A stretch of 36,059 nt of DNA, from positions 1 to 36,059 of the forward strand of contig CAAGAC010000073.1 in NCBI GenBank assembly GCA_900767695.1. Direction: 5' to 3'. This DNA comes from an uncultured Succinivibrio sp. GTDB taxonomy: Bacteria; Pseudomonadota; Gammaproteobacteria; Enterobacterales; Succinivibrionaceae. Positions 1 through 10,171 of this stretch are shown here, piece by piece; the stretch's first letter is position 1; every line of letters starts with the position of its first letter. Under the pieces are notes generated by a model that worked only from the letters and a program-made list of their open reading frames with translations, was not told where the DNA came from and ran no database searches. The translations under genes were made by a program, and so were the position numbers.

Positions 1-22
1 CAGACGTGTGCTCTTCCGATCT
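1..22. other. Illumina TruSeq adapter remnant (non-genomic)
   Basis: The first 22 bases match the 3' end of the Illumina TruSeq read-2 adapter, including its terminal GCTCTTCCGATCT. The adapter sequence is well known and a chance match of this length is not credible. Genome sequence starts at about base 23, in the middle of dapB. The window therefore begins at a contig end, and the missing 3' part of dapB is an assembly artefact, not a biological truncation. Confidence 0.97.
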
Positions 23-495
23 GCCAGGGCGGTCCCGGAGGGGGCGTCGACCTTGTAGCGGTGGTGCGCCTCGACAATCTCCAGATCAACGTCCGAGAGC
101 ACGCCTGCGGACTTGTGGATGAGGTTCAGAAGGAGGTTCACGCCCACCGAGAAGTTGGCGGCCATCACGATGGGGATGGCGCGGCCTGCGGCCTTGATCT
201 GCTCGCGCTGCTCGGGGCTGAAGCCGGTAGTGCCGAGCACCAGGCTGCAGTGGTGCGCCACGGCAAACTCGACTATCTTCATCGAGCACTCGGGACGGGA
301 GAAGTCCACGAAGAGATCGGGGATCTCCTTGAGGAGCGAAGGCTCGGGGGCGACCTCGGCATTCCAGCCGACCGGGAGGCCGTCGCTGCTGCGGTCGATG
401 CCGCAGACGACCTTGACGCCGTCCATGCCCTGGCAGCAGTCCCAAACGGCGTGGCCCATGCGGCCGCCGATCCCGACGATTCCTATCTTGAGCAC
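23..495 (-). CDS. dapB: 4-hydroxy-tetrahydrodipicolinate reductase, 3' end missing
   Basis: DapB reduces 4-hydroxy-tetrahydrodipicolinate with NAD(P)H in the cytoplasmic diaminopimelate/lysine pathway, which supplies peptidoglycan. The ORF begins with GTG at 495-493 behind a strong AAGGAGA ribosome site at 502-508. About 157 N-terminal residues are present: the Rossmann nucleotide loop VGIGGRMG near residues 7-14, the GTTG motif after the central strands, and the signature EAHHRYKVDAPSGTA that carries the catalytic His pair and substrate-binding Lys. The family is usually about 270 residues, so roughly 110 are lost at the adapter junction. It starts 1 nt after the stop of the upstream acetyltransferase gene, so it is probably the last gene of a nadK-recN-GNAT-dapB transcript. 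Confidence 0.95.
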
Positions 496-496
496 T

Positions 497-970
497 TCAG
501 ATCTCCTTGGTCATGATTATGAGATGGCCTGATCTTACGCCCGATGCACAAAAATGCAACGTGCGGTAGAAGGCCTGTGCACCATGATTAAGCATCTCCA
601 CGTGGACCTGAAGCTGCCTTCCGCCCTGCATCCTCACGATGTGGCCGGCGGTGTCCAGAAGGAAGCGCCCGATCCCCCGGCGCATGAAGGAAGGCTCGAT
701 ATAGAGGGCGTGGACCATGCCAGAGCTTATCTGCCCGCGGAAGGCAAGAAAGCCCGCGACGCGCTCCTTTCCGCGATCCTCGACGCAGGCGATGATGGTG
801 CTGTTGCCCTCCTCGGTCAGGCGCCTGCGCCACAGCGAGCACATCTCGCCAGGCCCCATCGAGACCGGGGTCTGGCGCTTCTCGTAGGCGCAGGAGCGGT
901 ACTCGAGCATCGCGATGGACGCGCTGTCCTCGAGCCTCGCCCAGCGCAGGCTGAGATCGTCAGCCGGCAT
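497..970 (-). CDS. GNAT-family N-acetyltransferase
   Basis: This 157-residue protein is a single GNAT domain. Such enzymes move an acetyl group from acetyl-CoA to an amine on a small molecule or protein. Visible features are the beta-4/motif A stretch ending in LYIEPSFMRRGIGRFLL (about residues 90-106), where RRGIG is the R/Q-x-x-G-x-G/A pyrophosphate loop, and the later NHGAQAFYRTLHF segment typical of motif B. The substrate cannot be told from sequence. The ATG at 970 lies inside recN (11 nt overlap) with no clear ribosome site, so translation is probably coupled to recN. The stop is 1 nt from the dapB start. Confidence 0.85.
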   Translation of the reverse strand: MPADDLSLRWARLEDSASIAMLEYRSCAYEKRQTPVSMGPGEMCSLWRRRLTEEGNSTIIACVEDRGKERVAGFLAFRGQISSGMVHALYIEPSFMRRGIGRFLLDTAGHIVRMQGGRQLQVHVEMLNHGAQAFYRTLHFCASGVRSGHLIIMTKEI

Positions 971-2630
971 GATCGATGAGCGCGCGGGCGCTCTCCAAGG
1001 TGGCCTCGGTGACCACGCTGCCGCCCATCATGCGGGCCACCTCGCGCACGCGCGCCTCGCCTAAGAGCTCGGACACGCGCGAGGCGGTGCTGCCGTCGGG
1101 CGTGTCCTCCTTGACCACCAGGAGCTGGTTCGAGGCCGAGGCGGCAACCTGCGGCAGATGGGTCACGGCAAGCACCTGCACGGAGCGGCCAAGGCGCGAG
1201 AGCAGGCTGCCCACTGCCGAGGCGGTGCGCCCGGAGATCCCGGTGTCCACCTCGTCGAAGATCAGGGTGGGCGTGGAGTTGCGCCCTGCGGTGAGGACCT
1301 CGATCGCAAGGGCCAGGCGCGAGAGCTCGCCGCCCGAGGCGACCGAGCCTAGCGGCCCGGGGTCCTGCCCGCGGTTTGCCGTGAACATGAAGAGCGCCTC
1401 GTCGCGCCCCTCGGGGCGCGGGCGGCGCTCCTCGTCGTACTTGAGATCTACGCGGAACACCCCGTCGGGCATCGCCAGATCGCGGATCATCGCGGTGACC
1501 TTCGAGGACATGTCCTCTGCCGCCTTCGCGCGCGCCTTGGAGAGGGCCCTGGCCTTCTCCTCGTACCTGGCGCGCAGATCCTTGACCTCGGAGGCCAGGG
1601 CGGTGATCGCGTCCTTGAGCGAGAGGAAGTGCTCGAGGCGCTTCTCAAGCTCGTCGCGCTTTAGGTAGAGCTGCGCCGGGTCGGTGCGGAAGCGGCGGGC
1701 AAGCTCGTGGCACAAGGAGAGCTTGTCCCCCACCTCGCTAGCCTCGGCAGGATCTGCGTCCGCCTCTATTCCGGAGAGCGCCTCGCGCGCCTCGTCGAGG
1801 AGCTTGCAGGCATTGGTCATCAGGTCGATTACCGGATCGAGCCTTTCGTGATCGTACTGGGCCGCGTCCTCCAGATCGGAGATGCGCGCCGAGAGCACGT
1901 CGAGCACGTTTCGCCCGTCATTGCCCAGCGCCGCCTGCGCAAGGCCGATGGCCTCGGAGTTCTCCTGGGCGTGCGCCAGGGCGTCGTAGCGCTCGGAGAG
2001 GGCCTCGTAGTCGCCCTCCCCAAGATCGAGCCTGCGCATCTCCTCAAGATCCCGCCGCTCCTCGCGGAAGGCCGCAGCTCCGTCCTTCTGCTCGTCTGAA
2101 AGCCTCTGAAGCTCCTGGCGCTTGAGGTTGTAGGCCTCAAAGGCGGCCCTGACCTCCGAGAGCGGGGCGTCCAGGGCGCCGAAGGAGTCCACGAGCTGAA
2201 GCTGGCGGTCCTGATCCATGAGCCTCACCGAGGCGTGCTGGCCGTGGACTGCCACGAGCATCTGGCCTATCTCCCTCAAGGTCGCGAGCGTCACGGAGTG
2301 CCCGTTCGCGTAGGCGCGGGACTTGCCGTCGGCGCCGATGATGCGGCGCAGCGCGAGCTCGCCGCCCTCGTCCTCAAGATCCCTCTCCTTCAGGTAGCCG
2401 GCAAGCGCGCCCTGCCCCTTGAGGTCGAACAGCGCCTCGACCTCGGCGCGATCGGCGCCCTTGCGCACCCAGCCTGCCTCGGCGCGGGCGCCGGTCACGG
2501 CCGAGATGGCGTCGACGGCGAGCGACTTGCCCGCGCCGGTCTCGCCGGTGATCGCGGTCATCCCGCCCTTGAAGTCGATCTCGTTCCTCTGGCTTAGAAC
2601 GAAGTTGGTCGCGGTGAGCTGTTGGAGCAT
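960..2630 (-). CDS. recN: DNA repair protein RecN
   Basis: RecN is an SMC-like ATPase that helps RecA-dependent double-strand break repair by tethering DNA. The 556-residue length matches the family (about 550). The N-terminal half has Walker A GETGAGKS at residues 29-36. A long charged coiled-coil region fills the middle. The C-terminal half has the ABC signature SGGELSRLALA and Walker B LIFDEVDTGISG. The ATG at 2630 has AAGGAA at 2631-2636, unusually close to the start. The gene lies 42 nt after nadK, the nadK-recN order known from many gammaproteobacteria. I found no LexA-type CTGT-N8-ACAG box directly upstream of recN or nadK, so SOS control is not supported here. Confidence 0.97.
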   Translation of the reverse strand: MLQQLTATNFVLSQRNEIDFKGGMTAITGETGAGKSLAVDAISAVTGARAEAGWVRKGADRAEVEALFDLKGQGALAGYLKERDLEDEGGELALRRIIGADGKSRAYANGHSVTLATLREIGQMLVAVHGQHASVRLMDQDRQLQLVDSFGALDAPLSEVRAAFEAYNLKRQELQRLSDEQKDGAAAFREERRDLEEMRRLDLGEGDYEALSERYDALAHAQENSEAIGLAQAALGNDGRNVLDVLSARISDLEDAAQYDHERLDPVIDLMTNACKLLDEAREALSGIEADADPAEASEVGDKLSLCHELARRFRTDPAQLYLKRDELEKRLEHFLSLKDAITALASEVKDLRARYEEKARALSKARAKAAEDMSSKVTAMIRDLAMPDGVFRVDLKYDEERRPRPEGRDEALFMFTANRGQDPGPLGSVASGGELSRLALAIEVLTAGRNSTPTLIFDEVDTGISGRTASAVGSLLSRLGRSVQVLAVTHLPQVAASASNQLLVVKEDTPDGSTASRVSELLGEARVREVARMMGGSVVTEATLESARALIDHAG

Positions 2631-2672
2631 TTCCTTATCCGATAGCGGCCTCCAGCCGCAGAAGAGTTGGTG

Positions 2673-3590
2673 TCAAACGAGGCTCTGGCCCCACCCGAGC
2701 TTCTGCCGAAGCAGGCTGTAGTAGTCGTAGCCCTCGGGGTGGATGAGCCTGAGCATCACGCGGTGCTGCCTTATGGAGACCGTGCACTTGGTGTCAGCGC
2801 GCATGGTCACCTGCCCGTCGCAGTTGATGGCGACGAGCTCGGGCACCTCGCCCTGGGGCCCGTCGAAGTCGATGCGCACCGCGCTCTTGCCCGGGATGAT
2901 GATGGGCGAGCAGTTGAGGGACTGCGGAAACATCGGCACCAGCGCGAGCACGTCGAGGTGCGGCTCGATGATCGAGCCTCCAGCAGAGAGCGAGTAGGCG
3001 GTGGATCCGGTGGGGGTGTTGACGATGATCCCGTCGCCGCGCAACGCGTACATGTAGCGCCCGTCGATGAAGACCTTGAAGGTCATCATGTGGGCCATCA
3101 TGCCCGAGTGGATCACGGTCTCGTTGGTCGCAAGCGACTGGCCGACGAGCTCGCCGGCGCCGTCCTCGTCCTCCCTGAAGACCTGAAGGTCGAGCATGGT
3201 GCGCTGCTCGATGCTGTAGCGGCCGGCGACCACGTCCCTGAGCTTGTCCTTGAGATCGCCAGGCGAGAGATCGGTGAGCAGACCAAGGTGCCCGGCGTTG
3301 ACGCCGAGCATGGGCACGCGCAGATCGACGAGGGTGCGCGCGGCCCCAAGGAGCGAGCCGTCGCCGCCTACCACGATGAAGAGATCCTTCGCGCGCATCT
3401 CGCTGCGGCTTACCGCGCGGATCTCCCGGATGTCGAAGCCCACGGCGGTGTTCTGGTCAAGGCAGGCCTCGACGCCCAGGGAGGTCAGGAGCGATGCTAT
3501 CTCCCTGATGGCGCCCGAGACCGGGCGGTGGTAGACCCTCGAGAGGATCACCGCCGAGCGGATCGGCTTCTGTCTTTGGCTGCCGTTCAT
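2673..3590 (-). CDS. nadK: NAD kinase
   Basis: NadK phosphorylates NAD+ with ATP to make NADP+, the only NADP-forming step. The 305-residue protein has the catalytic GGDGS loop at residues 75-79, the central ATNETV motif, and the downstream TPTGSTAYSLSAGG motif that binds the substrate. Length is close to E. coli NadK (292). The ATG at 3590 has GGAAA at 3596-3600 about 5 nt upstream. The N-terminus (Gln/Arg-rich, residues 1-11) is the only variable part. It is probably co-transcribed with recN downstream. Confidence 0.97.
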   Translation of the reverse strand: MNGSQRQKPIRSAVILSRVYHRPVSGAIREIASLLTSLGVEACLDQNTAVGFDIREIRAVSRSEMRAKDLFIVVGGDGSLLGAARTLVDLRVPMLGVNAGHLGLLTDLSPGDLKDKLRDVVAGRYSIEQRTMLDLQVFREDEDGAGELVGQSLATNETVIHSGMMAHMMTFKVFIDGRYMYALRGDGIIVNTPTGSTAYSLSAGGSIIEPHLDVLALVPMFPQSLNCSPIIIPGKSAVRIDFDGPQGEVPELVAINCDGQVTMRADTKCTVSIRQHRVMLRLIHPEGYDYYSLLRQKLGWGQSLV

Positions 3591-3601
3591 GCGAGTTTCC
3601 T

Positions 3602-3633
3602 AAAAAAATGAAAGCGCGGGGCGCAAGGCGCCC
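3602..3633 (-). terminator. possible weak terminator after the LacI-family gene
   Basis: On the minus strand a GC-rich hairpin (arms 3628-3633 and 3619-3624, loop 3625-3627) is followed by a run of seven T (A at 3602-3608 on the plus strand). About 10 nt separate stem and T-run, which is more than a standard intrinsic terminator allows, so the call is weak. It lies between the repressor gene and nadK. Confidence 0.35.
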
Positions 3634-3643
3634 TGCCCTTCCA

Positions 3644-3670
3644 ATTTTACCGCCCTGCGGAAATTTGCAA
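3644..3670 (-). promoter_or_regulatory. candidate sigma-70 promoter for nadK-recN-GNAT-dapB
   Basis: On the minus strand, TTGCAA (3665-3670) and TAAAAT (3644-3649) are separated by 15 nt. The -10 is a 5/6 match. The -35 is poor (4/6) and the spacing short. It sits 54 nt upstream of the nadK start, in the only non-coding gap before the cluster. Confidence 0.4.
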
Positions 3671-3692
3671 AGCCGGAAACCGCCCCTGCGGA

Positions 3693-4709
3693 TCAGGACT
3701 GCGCACTCTCGGCATTCATGAGCTCGCCGCAGGAGGCGCGCACCACGAGCTTTGGCAGAAGCTCGATGCGCATCGGGAGGCTGTCGGGGTTCTTGAGCTC
3801 GTAGATTAGCTGCGAGGCGGCCTTCTCGCCCAGGACGTACTTCCTCTGGTGCACGGTGGTGAGCGGCACACTGATCATCGAGGCCGCGGCGATGTCGTCA
3901 AAGCCGCAGAGCTTGAGCTGGCGCGGGACGTCCACGTGGTTGCGCAGGCACCAGCTGAAGGCGCCGAGGGCGACCTGATCGTTGATGGCGAACACGCAGT
4001 CGGGCGAGAGCTTCATCACCTCGTCCATGATCGCGTCGCCGTGATCGTAGTCGGGCTGGGTGTAGACGGTGCCGGCAAGGACTTCGGGCACGCCCAGGCG
4101 CGAGAGGGTCTCGGTGCAGCCGCGAAGCCTCTGGTGGGTGGTCTCGGCGTCCCTGGTGCCCATGATCGCCACGAGGCGCCTCACATTGCAGTCGCGCACG
4201 AGGTGCTCGGTGAGATCGCAGGCGCCCTGGTAGTTGTCGTTGAGCACGGTGGAGACCTCGTTCGAGATGGGATTGTCCACGCAGATGACCCTGATCCCCT
4301 TCTCCTTGAAGATCTCCAGATCCGCAGGCTTCGCCGTCACCGAGAGCAGCACCACGCCCTCGACGCGGTAGGAGCAGAGCATGCCGAAGTACTGCTGCTC
4401 CTGATCGCGGCTTCGCGTGGAGTCGCACAGGAAGGTCCCGTAGCCGCTCTGGCGCAGCACCGCGCTCACGCCCTGGGCGACGCTCGCGTAGTAGGGGTTG
4501 GTGATGTCGGGAACCACCAGGCCGATGATCCCGGACTTGTGGGTGATGAGGCCCGCGGCCAGCGGGTTCTTGGAGTAGCCCAGGCGCTGCGCGGTCTTGA
4601 TGATCCTCGCGCGCACCTTCTCCGACACGCCCTTCTTGCCGTTGAGCGCCCTCGAGACGGTGGCCGGATTGACCTTGCACTGCTTCGCGATGTCCTTGAT
4701 GTTTGCCAT
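3693..4709 (-). CDS. LacI/GalR-family transcriptional regulator
   Basis: The 338-residue protein has the full LacI-family layout: an N-terminal helix-turn-helix (NIKDIAKQCKVNPATVSRAL, residues 3-22), a hinge around residues 47-57 (KNPLAAGLITH), and a periplasmic-binding-protein-like effector domain from IIGLVVPDITNPYYASVAQG onward to the C-terminus. Family members bind palindromic operators and release or bind DNA on sugar or nucleoside binding. The ligand cannot be named: no transporter or sugar gene is adjacent, and the flanking genes are nadK and rbfA. Start at ATG 4709, the family-typical position just before the first HTH helix; upstream G-rich sequence gives only a modest ribosome site. 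Whether it controls the distant uxuAB genes in this window cannot be judged. Confidence 0.92.
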   Translation of the reverse strand: MANIKDIAKQCKVNPATVSRALNGKKGVSEKVRARIIKTAQRLGYSKNPLAAGLITHKSGIIGLVVPDITNPYYASVAQGVSAVLRQSGYGTFLCDSTRSRDQEQQYFGMLCSYRVEGVVLLSVTAKPADLEIFKEKGIRVICVDNPISNEVSTVLNDNYQGACDLTEHLVRDCNVRRLVAIMGTRDAETTHQRLRGCTETLSRLGVPEVLAGTVYTQPDYDHGDAIMDEVMKLSPDCVFAINDQVALGAFSWCLRNHVDVPRQLKLCGFDDIAAASMISVPLTTVHQRKYVLGEKAASQLIYELKNPDSLPMRIELLPKLVVRASCGELMNAESAQS

Positions 4710-4960
4710 TTGGCTGCCCCCCGGGTCCTGCCCGCATGTCCTGAAGTTCGCTTAAGCCTAAGGCCTGCGGGCGCGCAATGATGTGCGTGGCATGGCAATT
4801 TTTGAGCAAAAGGGAGCCTTGCGTGCTCAAAAGTTGACCTGTGCAGCATTTTGCAATGTCGCAGCTAATGCCATGATTTGAAAGGAAGGCGCGGATGCGC
4901 CATGAAAGTGCGGAATTTGCGTCTGGGGATGTTGCGCGCGCCTTTGCGCGGGCGGAAGCA
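4710..4960 (-). promoter_or_regulatory. LacI-gene upstream region with a 9-bp inverted repeat
   Basis: This 250-nt gap between the repressor start and the rbfA terminator holds no supported gene. It contains a perfect 9-bp inverted repeat, TTTTGAGCA at 4800-4808 and TGCTCAAAA at 4824-4832, with 15 nt between the arms. The centre of the element lies about 107 nt upstream of the repressor start, a plausible place for an autoregulatory site. No convincing sigma-70 hexamer pair was found. The symmetry is wider than a usual LacI-family operator. Confidence 0.4.
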
Positions 4961-4991
4961 AAAATCCCCGCGCTCGGTTGCGCGGGGATTT
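4961..4991 (-). terminator. intrinsic terminator of the rimP-nusA-infB-rbfA operon
   Basis: Just downstream of the rbfA stop, the minus strand forms a perfect 11-bp stem (AAATCCCCGCG at 4962-4972 paired with 4981-4991, 8-nt loop) that ends in a short T-run (A at 4961-4964). It is a standard rho-independent terminator and marks the operon end. Confidence 0.88.
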
Positions 4992-5010
4992 CAAGTAATG
5001 CGGCCTTGCC

Positions 5011-5367
5011 TCAGTCCTTGTGCAGGCCCTTGGCGATAAGCGCGTCGAGCTTCATGCTGTCGCGGATGAGCGTGTCGCGCTTGAGCACGAGATCGGGCAT
5101 GTAGCGCAGGTTGAGCCTGCCCGCGATGGTCGAGCGGATGAAGCCCTTGGCGCTCCTGAGCCCCTCCATCGCCTGCCTCGCCTCGTCGTCGCTGTCTGAC
5201 ATGAAGCTGATGTAGGCCGTGGCGTTGCGCAGATCGTCCGACACGCGCACCTCGGTCACCGTGGCGCCGCGCACGCGGGGATCCTTGAGCTCGCGCTGGA
5301 GGATCTCCGCCAGCTCCCGGAGGATGGCCGCGGCCACCCTCTCGTTCCTGCCATAGCTCCTGGGCAT
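5011..5367 (-). CDS. rbfA: 30S ribosome-binding factor A
   Basis: RbfA binds the 30S subunit near helix 1 of 16S rRNA and acts in late 30S maturation and cold adaptation. The 118-residue protein has the family's single KH-like fold: MPRSYGRNERVAAAILREL at the N-terminus, the central DPRVRGATVTEVRVSDDLRN segment, and the C-terminal RLNLRYMPDLVLKRD strand typical of RbfA. The ATG at 5367 is 3 nt after the infB stop. It is the last gene before an intrinsic terminator; the truB-rpsO-pnp genes that follow rbfA in E. coli are absent. Confidence 0.95.
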   Translation of the reverse strand: MPRSYGRNERVAAAILRELAEILQRELKDPRVRGATVTEVRVSDDLRNATAYISFMSDSDDEARQAMEGLRSAKGFIRSTIAGRLNLRYMPDLVLKRDTLIRDSMKLDALIAKGLHKD

Positions 5368-5370
5368 GCC

Positions 5371-7905
<2,535 letters not shown>

Positions 7906-7922
7906 TGTGTTCTGCCCCTCCG

Positions 7923-9452
7923 TTACTCGGCATTGCCTTCGCCGGAGCCCTGCTCCGCCCCGGGCGCGCTGCCGGCGTCCTTGAACCAGTATTCGTTGCG
8001 GGCGGCCATGATGATCTCGCCCGCCTTCTTCTCGTCGAGGCCCTCGACGTCGGTGAGGTCGTCAACGGCCTGCTCGGCCAGATCCTCGCCGGTCTTGATC
8101 CCGCGGGCCACGAGCCTGCGCGCCAGATCCTCGTCGATGCCAGGAAGCGCGGCCAGGGCCTTGATGCCCTCGCTGTCGGCCTCGCGCGCCTTCTTCTCGA
8201 CCGCGGCGCGGGCGTTGGCCTGGAGGGCCCTGGCCGTCTCCTCGTCGATGCCGTCGATGGCGGTGAGCTCCTCCTCGGGCACGTACGCGACTTCCTCAAG
8301 CTTGGTGAAGCCGGCGTCGGAGAGCGCCTGGGCGAACTCGTCGTCGACGTTGAGGCCCTCGGTGAAGACCTTGAGGATCTTGCTGTTCTCAGCCTGGAGG
8401 TTCTTCTCCATCTCGTCCTCGGCCATGACCTTGAGATCCCAGCCCAGGAGCATCGAGGCCAGGCGGACGTTCTGCCCGTTGCGGCCGATGGCCAGGGCCA
8501 GGTGGTCCTGCTCGACGCCGATGCTGATGGAGTGGGTGTCCTCGTTGATGACGATGCGCGAGACCTCGGCAGGCTCCATCGCGTTGGTGACGTACTGGGC
8601 GAGGTTCTCGTCCCAGAGCACCACGTCGATCTTCTCGCCGGCAAGCTCGTTGGAGACGGCCATCACGCGCGAGCCGCGCATGCCGATGCAGGCCCCGCGC
8701 GGATCGATGCGGTGATCCTTGGAGCGCACGGCGATCTTGGCGCGCGAGCCCGGGTCGCGGGCGACGCCCATGATCTCGATGACGTCCTCTCCGATCTCGG
8801 GGACCTCGATGCGAAAGAGCTCCTTTAAGAAGTCGTTCGAGGTTCTGGTGCAGATGATCTGCGGCCCCTTGCCCGGGTCGTTGCGGATCTCCTGGAGCAG
8901 GACCTTGATGCGGTCCCCGCGGCCGTAGGTCTCGTGCGGGATGATCTGCTCGCGCTTCATCACCGACTCGGCGTTGTTGCCAAGGTCGATGACCATGATC
9001 TCGTGGTTCTGCTTCTTCACGGTCGCGTTGACCACATGGCCCACGCGGTCGCGCTGCTCGGCGATGATCTGCTCGCGCTCGGCGTCACGCACCTTCTGCG
9101 AGAGCACCTGCTTGGCAGTCTGGATGGTGATGCGGTCGAACTCGACGGAGGGGATCTCCTCCTCGACGACGTCGCCGGGCTGGATGTCCTCGTGATCGAC
9201 CCTGGCGGCCTCGAGCGAGACCTCCGAGGCGGGATTCTCGAGCGGGCCGTCGGTGTCGACGACGGTCCAGCGCCTGAAGGTCTCGTAGGAGCCGTTCTTG
9301 CGGTCGATGGCCACGCGGACGGCGATGTCCACCGGGTACTTCTTCTTGGTGGCGGTGGCCAGGGCCATCTCCAGCGCCTCGAAGATCTTCTCCTGCGGAA
9401 TCGCGCGCTCGTTGGAGAGCGCTTCGGCGATTTGGATGATTTCCTTGCCCAT
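7923..9452 (-). CDS. nusA: transcription termination/antitermination factor NusA
   Basis: NusA binds RNA polymerase and nascent RNA, and controls pausing, intrinsic termination and antitermination. Domains in order: N-terminal RNAP-binding domain (through about residue 130, with FEALEMALATATKKKYP), S1, two KH domains (IDPRGACIGMRGSRV and the later SIGVEQDHLALAIGRNGQN), and two C-terminal helix-hairpin-helix acidic repeats as in gammaproteobacteria. I place the start at ATG 9452 (509 residues) because GAGGT at 9459-9463 is correctly spaced for it and MGKEIIQIAEAL aligns with the E. coli start; a TTG two codons upstream would overlap that ribosome site. It starts 2 nt after rimP. Confidence 0.97.
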   Translation of the reverse strand: MGKEIIQIAEALSNERAIPQEKIFEALEMALATATKKKYPVDIAVRVAIDRKNGSYETFRRWTVVDTDGPLENPASEVSLEAARVDHEDIQPGDVVEEEIPSVEFDRITIQTAKQVLSQKVRDAEREQIIAEQRDRVGHVVNATVKKQNHEIMVIDLGNNAESVMKREQIIPHETYGRGDRIKVLLQEIRNDPGKGPQIICTRTSNDFLKELFRIEVPEIGEDVIEIMGVARDPGSRAKIAVRSKDHRIDPRGACIGMRGSRVMAVSNELAGEKIDVVLWDENLAQYVTNAMEPAEVSRIVINEDTHSISIGVEQDHLALAIGRNGQNVRLASMLLGWDLKVMAEDEMEKNLQAENSKILKVFTEGLNVDDEFAQALSDAGFTKLEEVAYVPEEELTAIDGIDEETARALQANARAAVEKKAREADSEGIKALAALPGIDEDLARRLVARGIKTGEDLAEQAVDDLTDVEGLDEKKAGEIIMAARNEYWFKDAGSAPGAEQGSGEGNAE

Positions 9453-9454
9453 TT

Positions 9455-9973
9455 TCAAACCTCTTTGTCAGGATGATGTCCGGCACCCGCAGGCGCCTTC
9501 TTGGTGTTGCTCTTGAAAACCGGCACCGCCCTCATGAGGGCGATGTTTGAGAAGGCGGACTCGATAACGGTTCCGTCCTCCTCCTCGATTGCGGCCATGC
9601 CCCCGTCCATGGACCTGAGCAGGCCCGCGATGCGGCGCCTGCCGTCCTGGGGGATGCGCAACTCGGCCCTTACCTGGGTTCCGACGTAGCGCTCGGCCTG
9701 CTCCCTGGTGAAGATTATGCGGTCAAGGCCCGGGGAGGAGACCTCGAGGGTGTAAGCGGGGCCTATGGGATCGGCGACGTCGAGCGCCGGGGAGATGAGG
9801 TCTGCAAGCTGCCCGCACGCGTCGGCGCTCACCCCGTCCTCCGAGTCCACGAAGATCTGCAAGACCCCGTGATCCCTGCCCCCGCGGTACCTGATGCCCC
9901 AGAGCTCCAGCCCCATCGACTCAACGAGCGGGGCCACGGCCTCCCGCACCTTCTCCTCTACAGTCCCTGCCAT
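9455..9973 (-). CDS. rimP: ribosome maturation factor RimP
   Basis: RimP acts early in 30S subunit assembly. The 172-residue protein has the N-terminal alpha/beta domain (VEEKVREAVAPLVESMGLEL ... SPGLDRIIFT) and the C-terminal Sm-like barrel (about residues 90-150). Length fits the family (about 150-160). The frame stays open upstream, but ATG 9973 is chosen because GAGGT at 9978-9982 is well placed, the N-terminus then matches the family, and the upstream stretch contains a terminator hairpin. It is the first gene of rimP-nusA-infB-rbfA. The C-terminal Lys/His-rich tail is an extra. Confidence 0.95.
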   Translation of the reverse strand: MAGTVEEKVREAVAPLVESMGLELWGIRYRGGRDHGVLQIFVDSEDGVSADACGQLADLISPALDVADPIGPAYTLEVSSPGLDRIIFTREQAERYVGTQVRAELRIPQDGRRRIAGLLRSMDGGMAAIEEEDGTVIESAFSNIALMRAVPVFKSNTKKAPAGAGHHPDKEV

Positions 9974-9988
9974 CGGCACCTCATAATC

Positions 9989-10019
9989 AAAAAAAAAGGC
10001 CCTCTTCAAAATGGGCCTT
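9989..10019 (-). terminator. intrinsic terminator in the rimP-nusA-infB leader (putative attenuator)
   Basis: On the minus strand a 7-bp stem (arms 10013-10019 and 9996-10002, 10-nt loop) is followed by nine consecutive T (A at 9989-9997 on the plus strand). It lies downstream of the operon promoter and only 16 nt before the rimP start codon, so transcripts must read through it to express rimP, nusA, infB and rbfA. The leader ahead of it (10022-10129) contains further perfect inverted repeats: 10062-10078, 10090-10104 and 10110-10121. Confidence 0.85.
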
Positions 10020-10135
10020 CTTTTCACAAGTTCCACTCTTTTTACGGGGCGCTCTCGCGCCGCGCCGCACTGCGGCGCCCCTGATTCACGGGAGGAGTCC
10101 TCCCGCCGTCGTGCATGCACGATCAGAGCGCCATA

Positions 10136-10164
10136 TTTATAGCAGAACGCGGCGCGTTAGGCAA
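10136..10164 (-). promoter_or_regulatory. sigma-70 promoter of rimP-nusA-infB-rbfA
   Basis: On the minus strand TTGCCT (10159-10164) and TATAAA (10136-10141) are separated by exactly 17 nt (4/6 and 5/6 consensus). The predicted start near 10129 gives a leader of about 155 nt before rimP. It is located just after the end of the TerC-family gene. Confidence 0.7.
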
Positions 10165-10171
10165 CGACTTT

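Noticed and set aside
2631..3692. LexA box controlling nadK-recN
   Set aside because: No CTGT-N8-ACAG-like palindrome was seen in the 42-nt gap or upstream of nadK.
9974..10135. metY-like initiator tRNA in the rimP leader
   Set aside because: No acceptor/T-loop sequence typical of tRNA was found; the repeats are simple hairpins.
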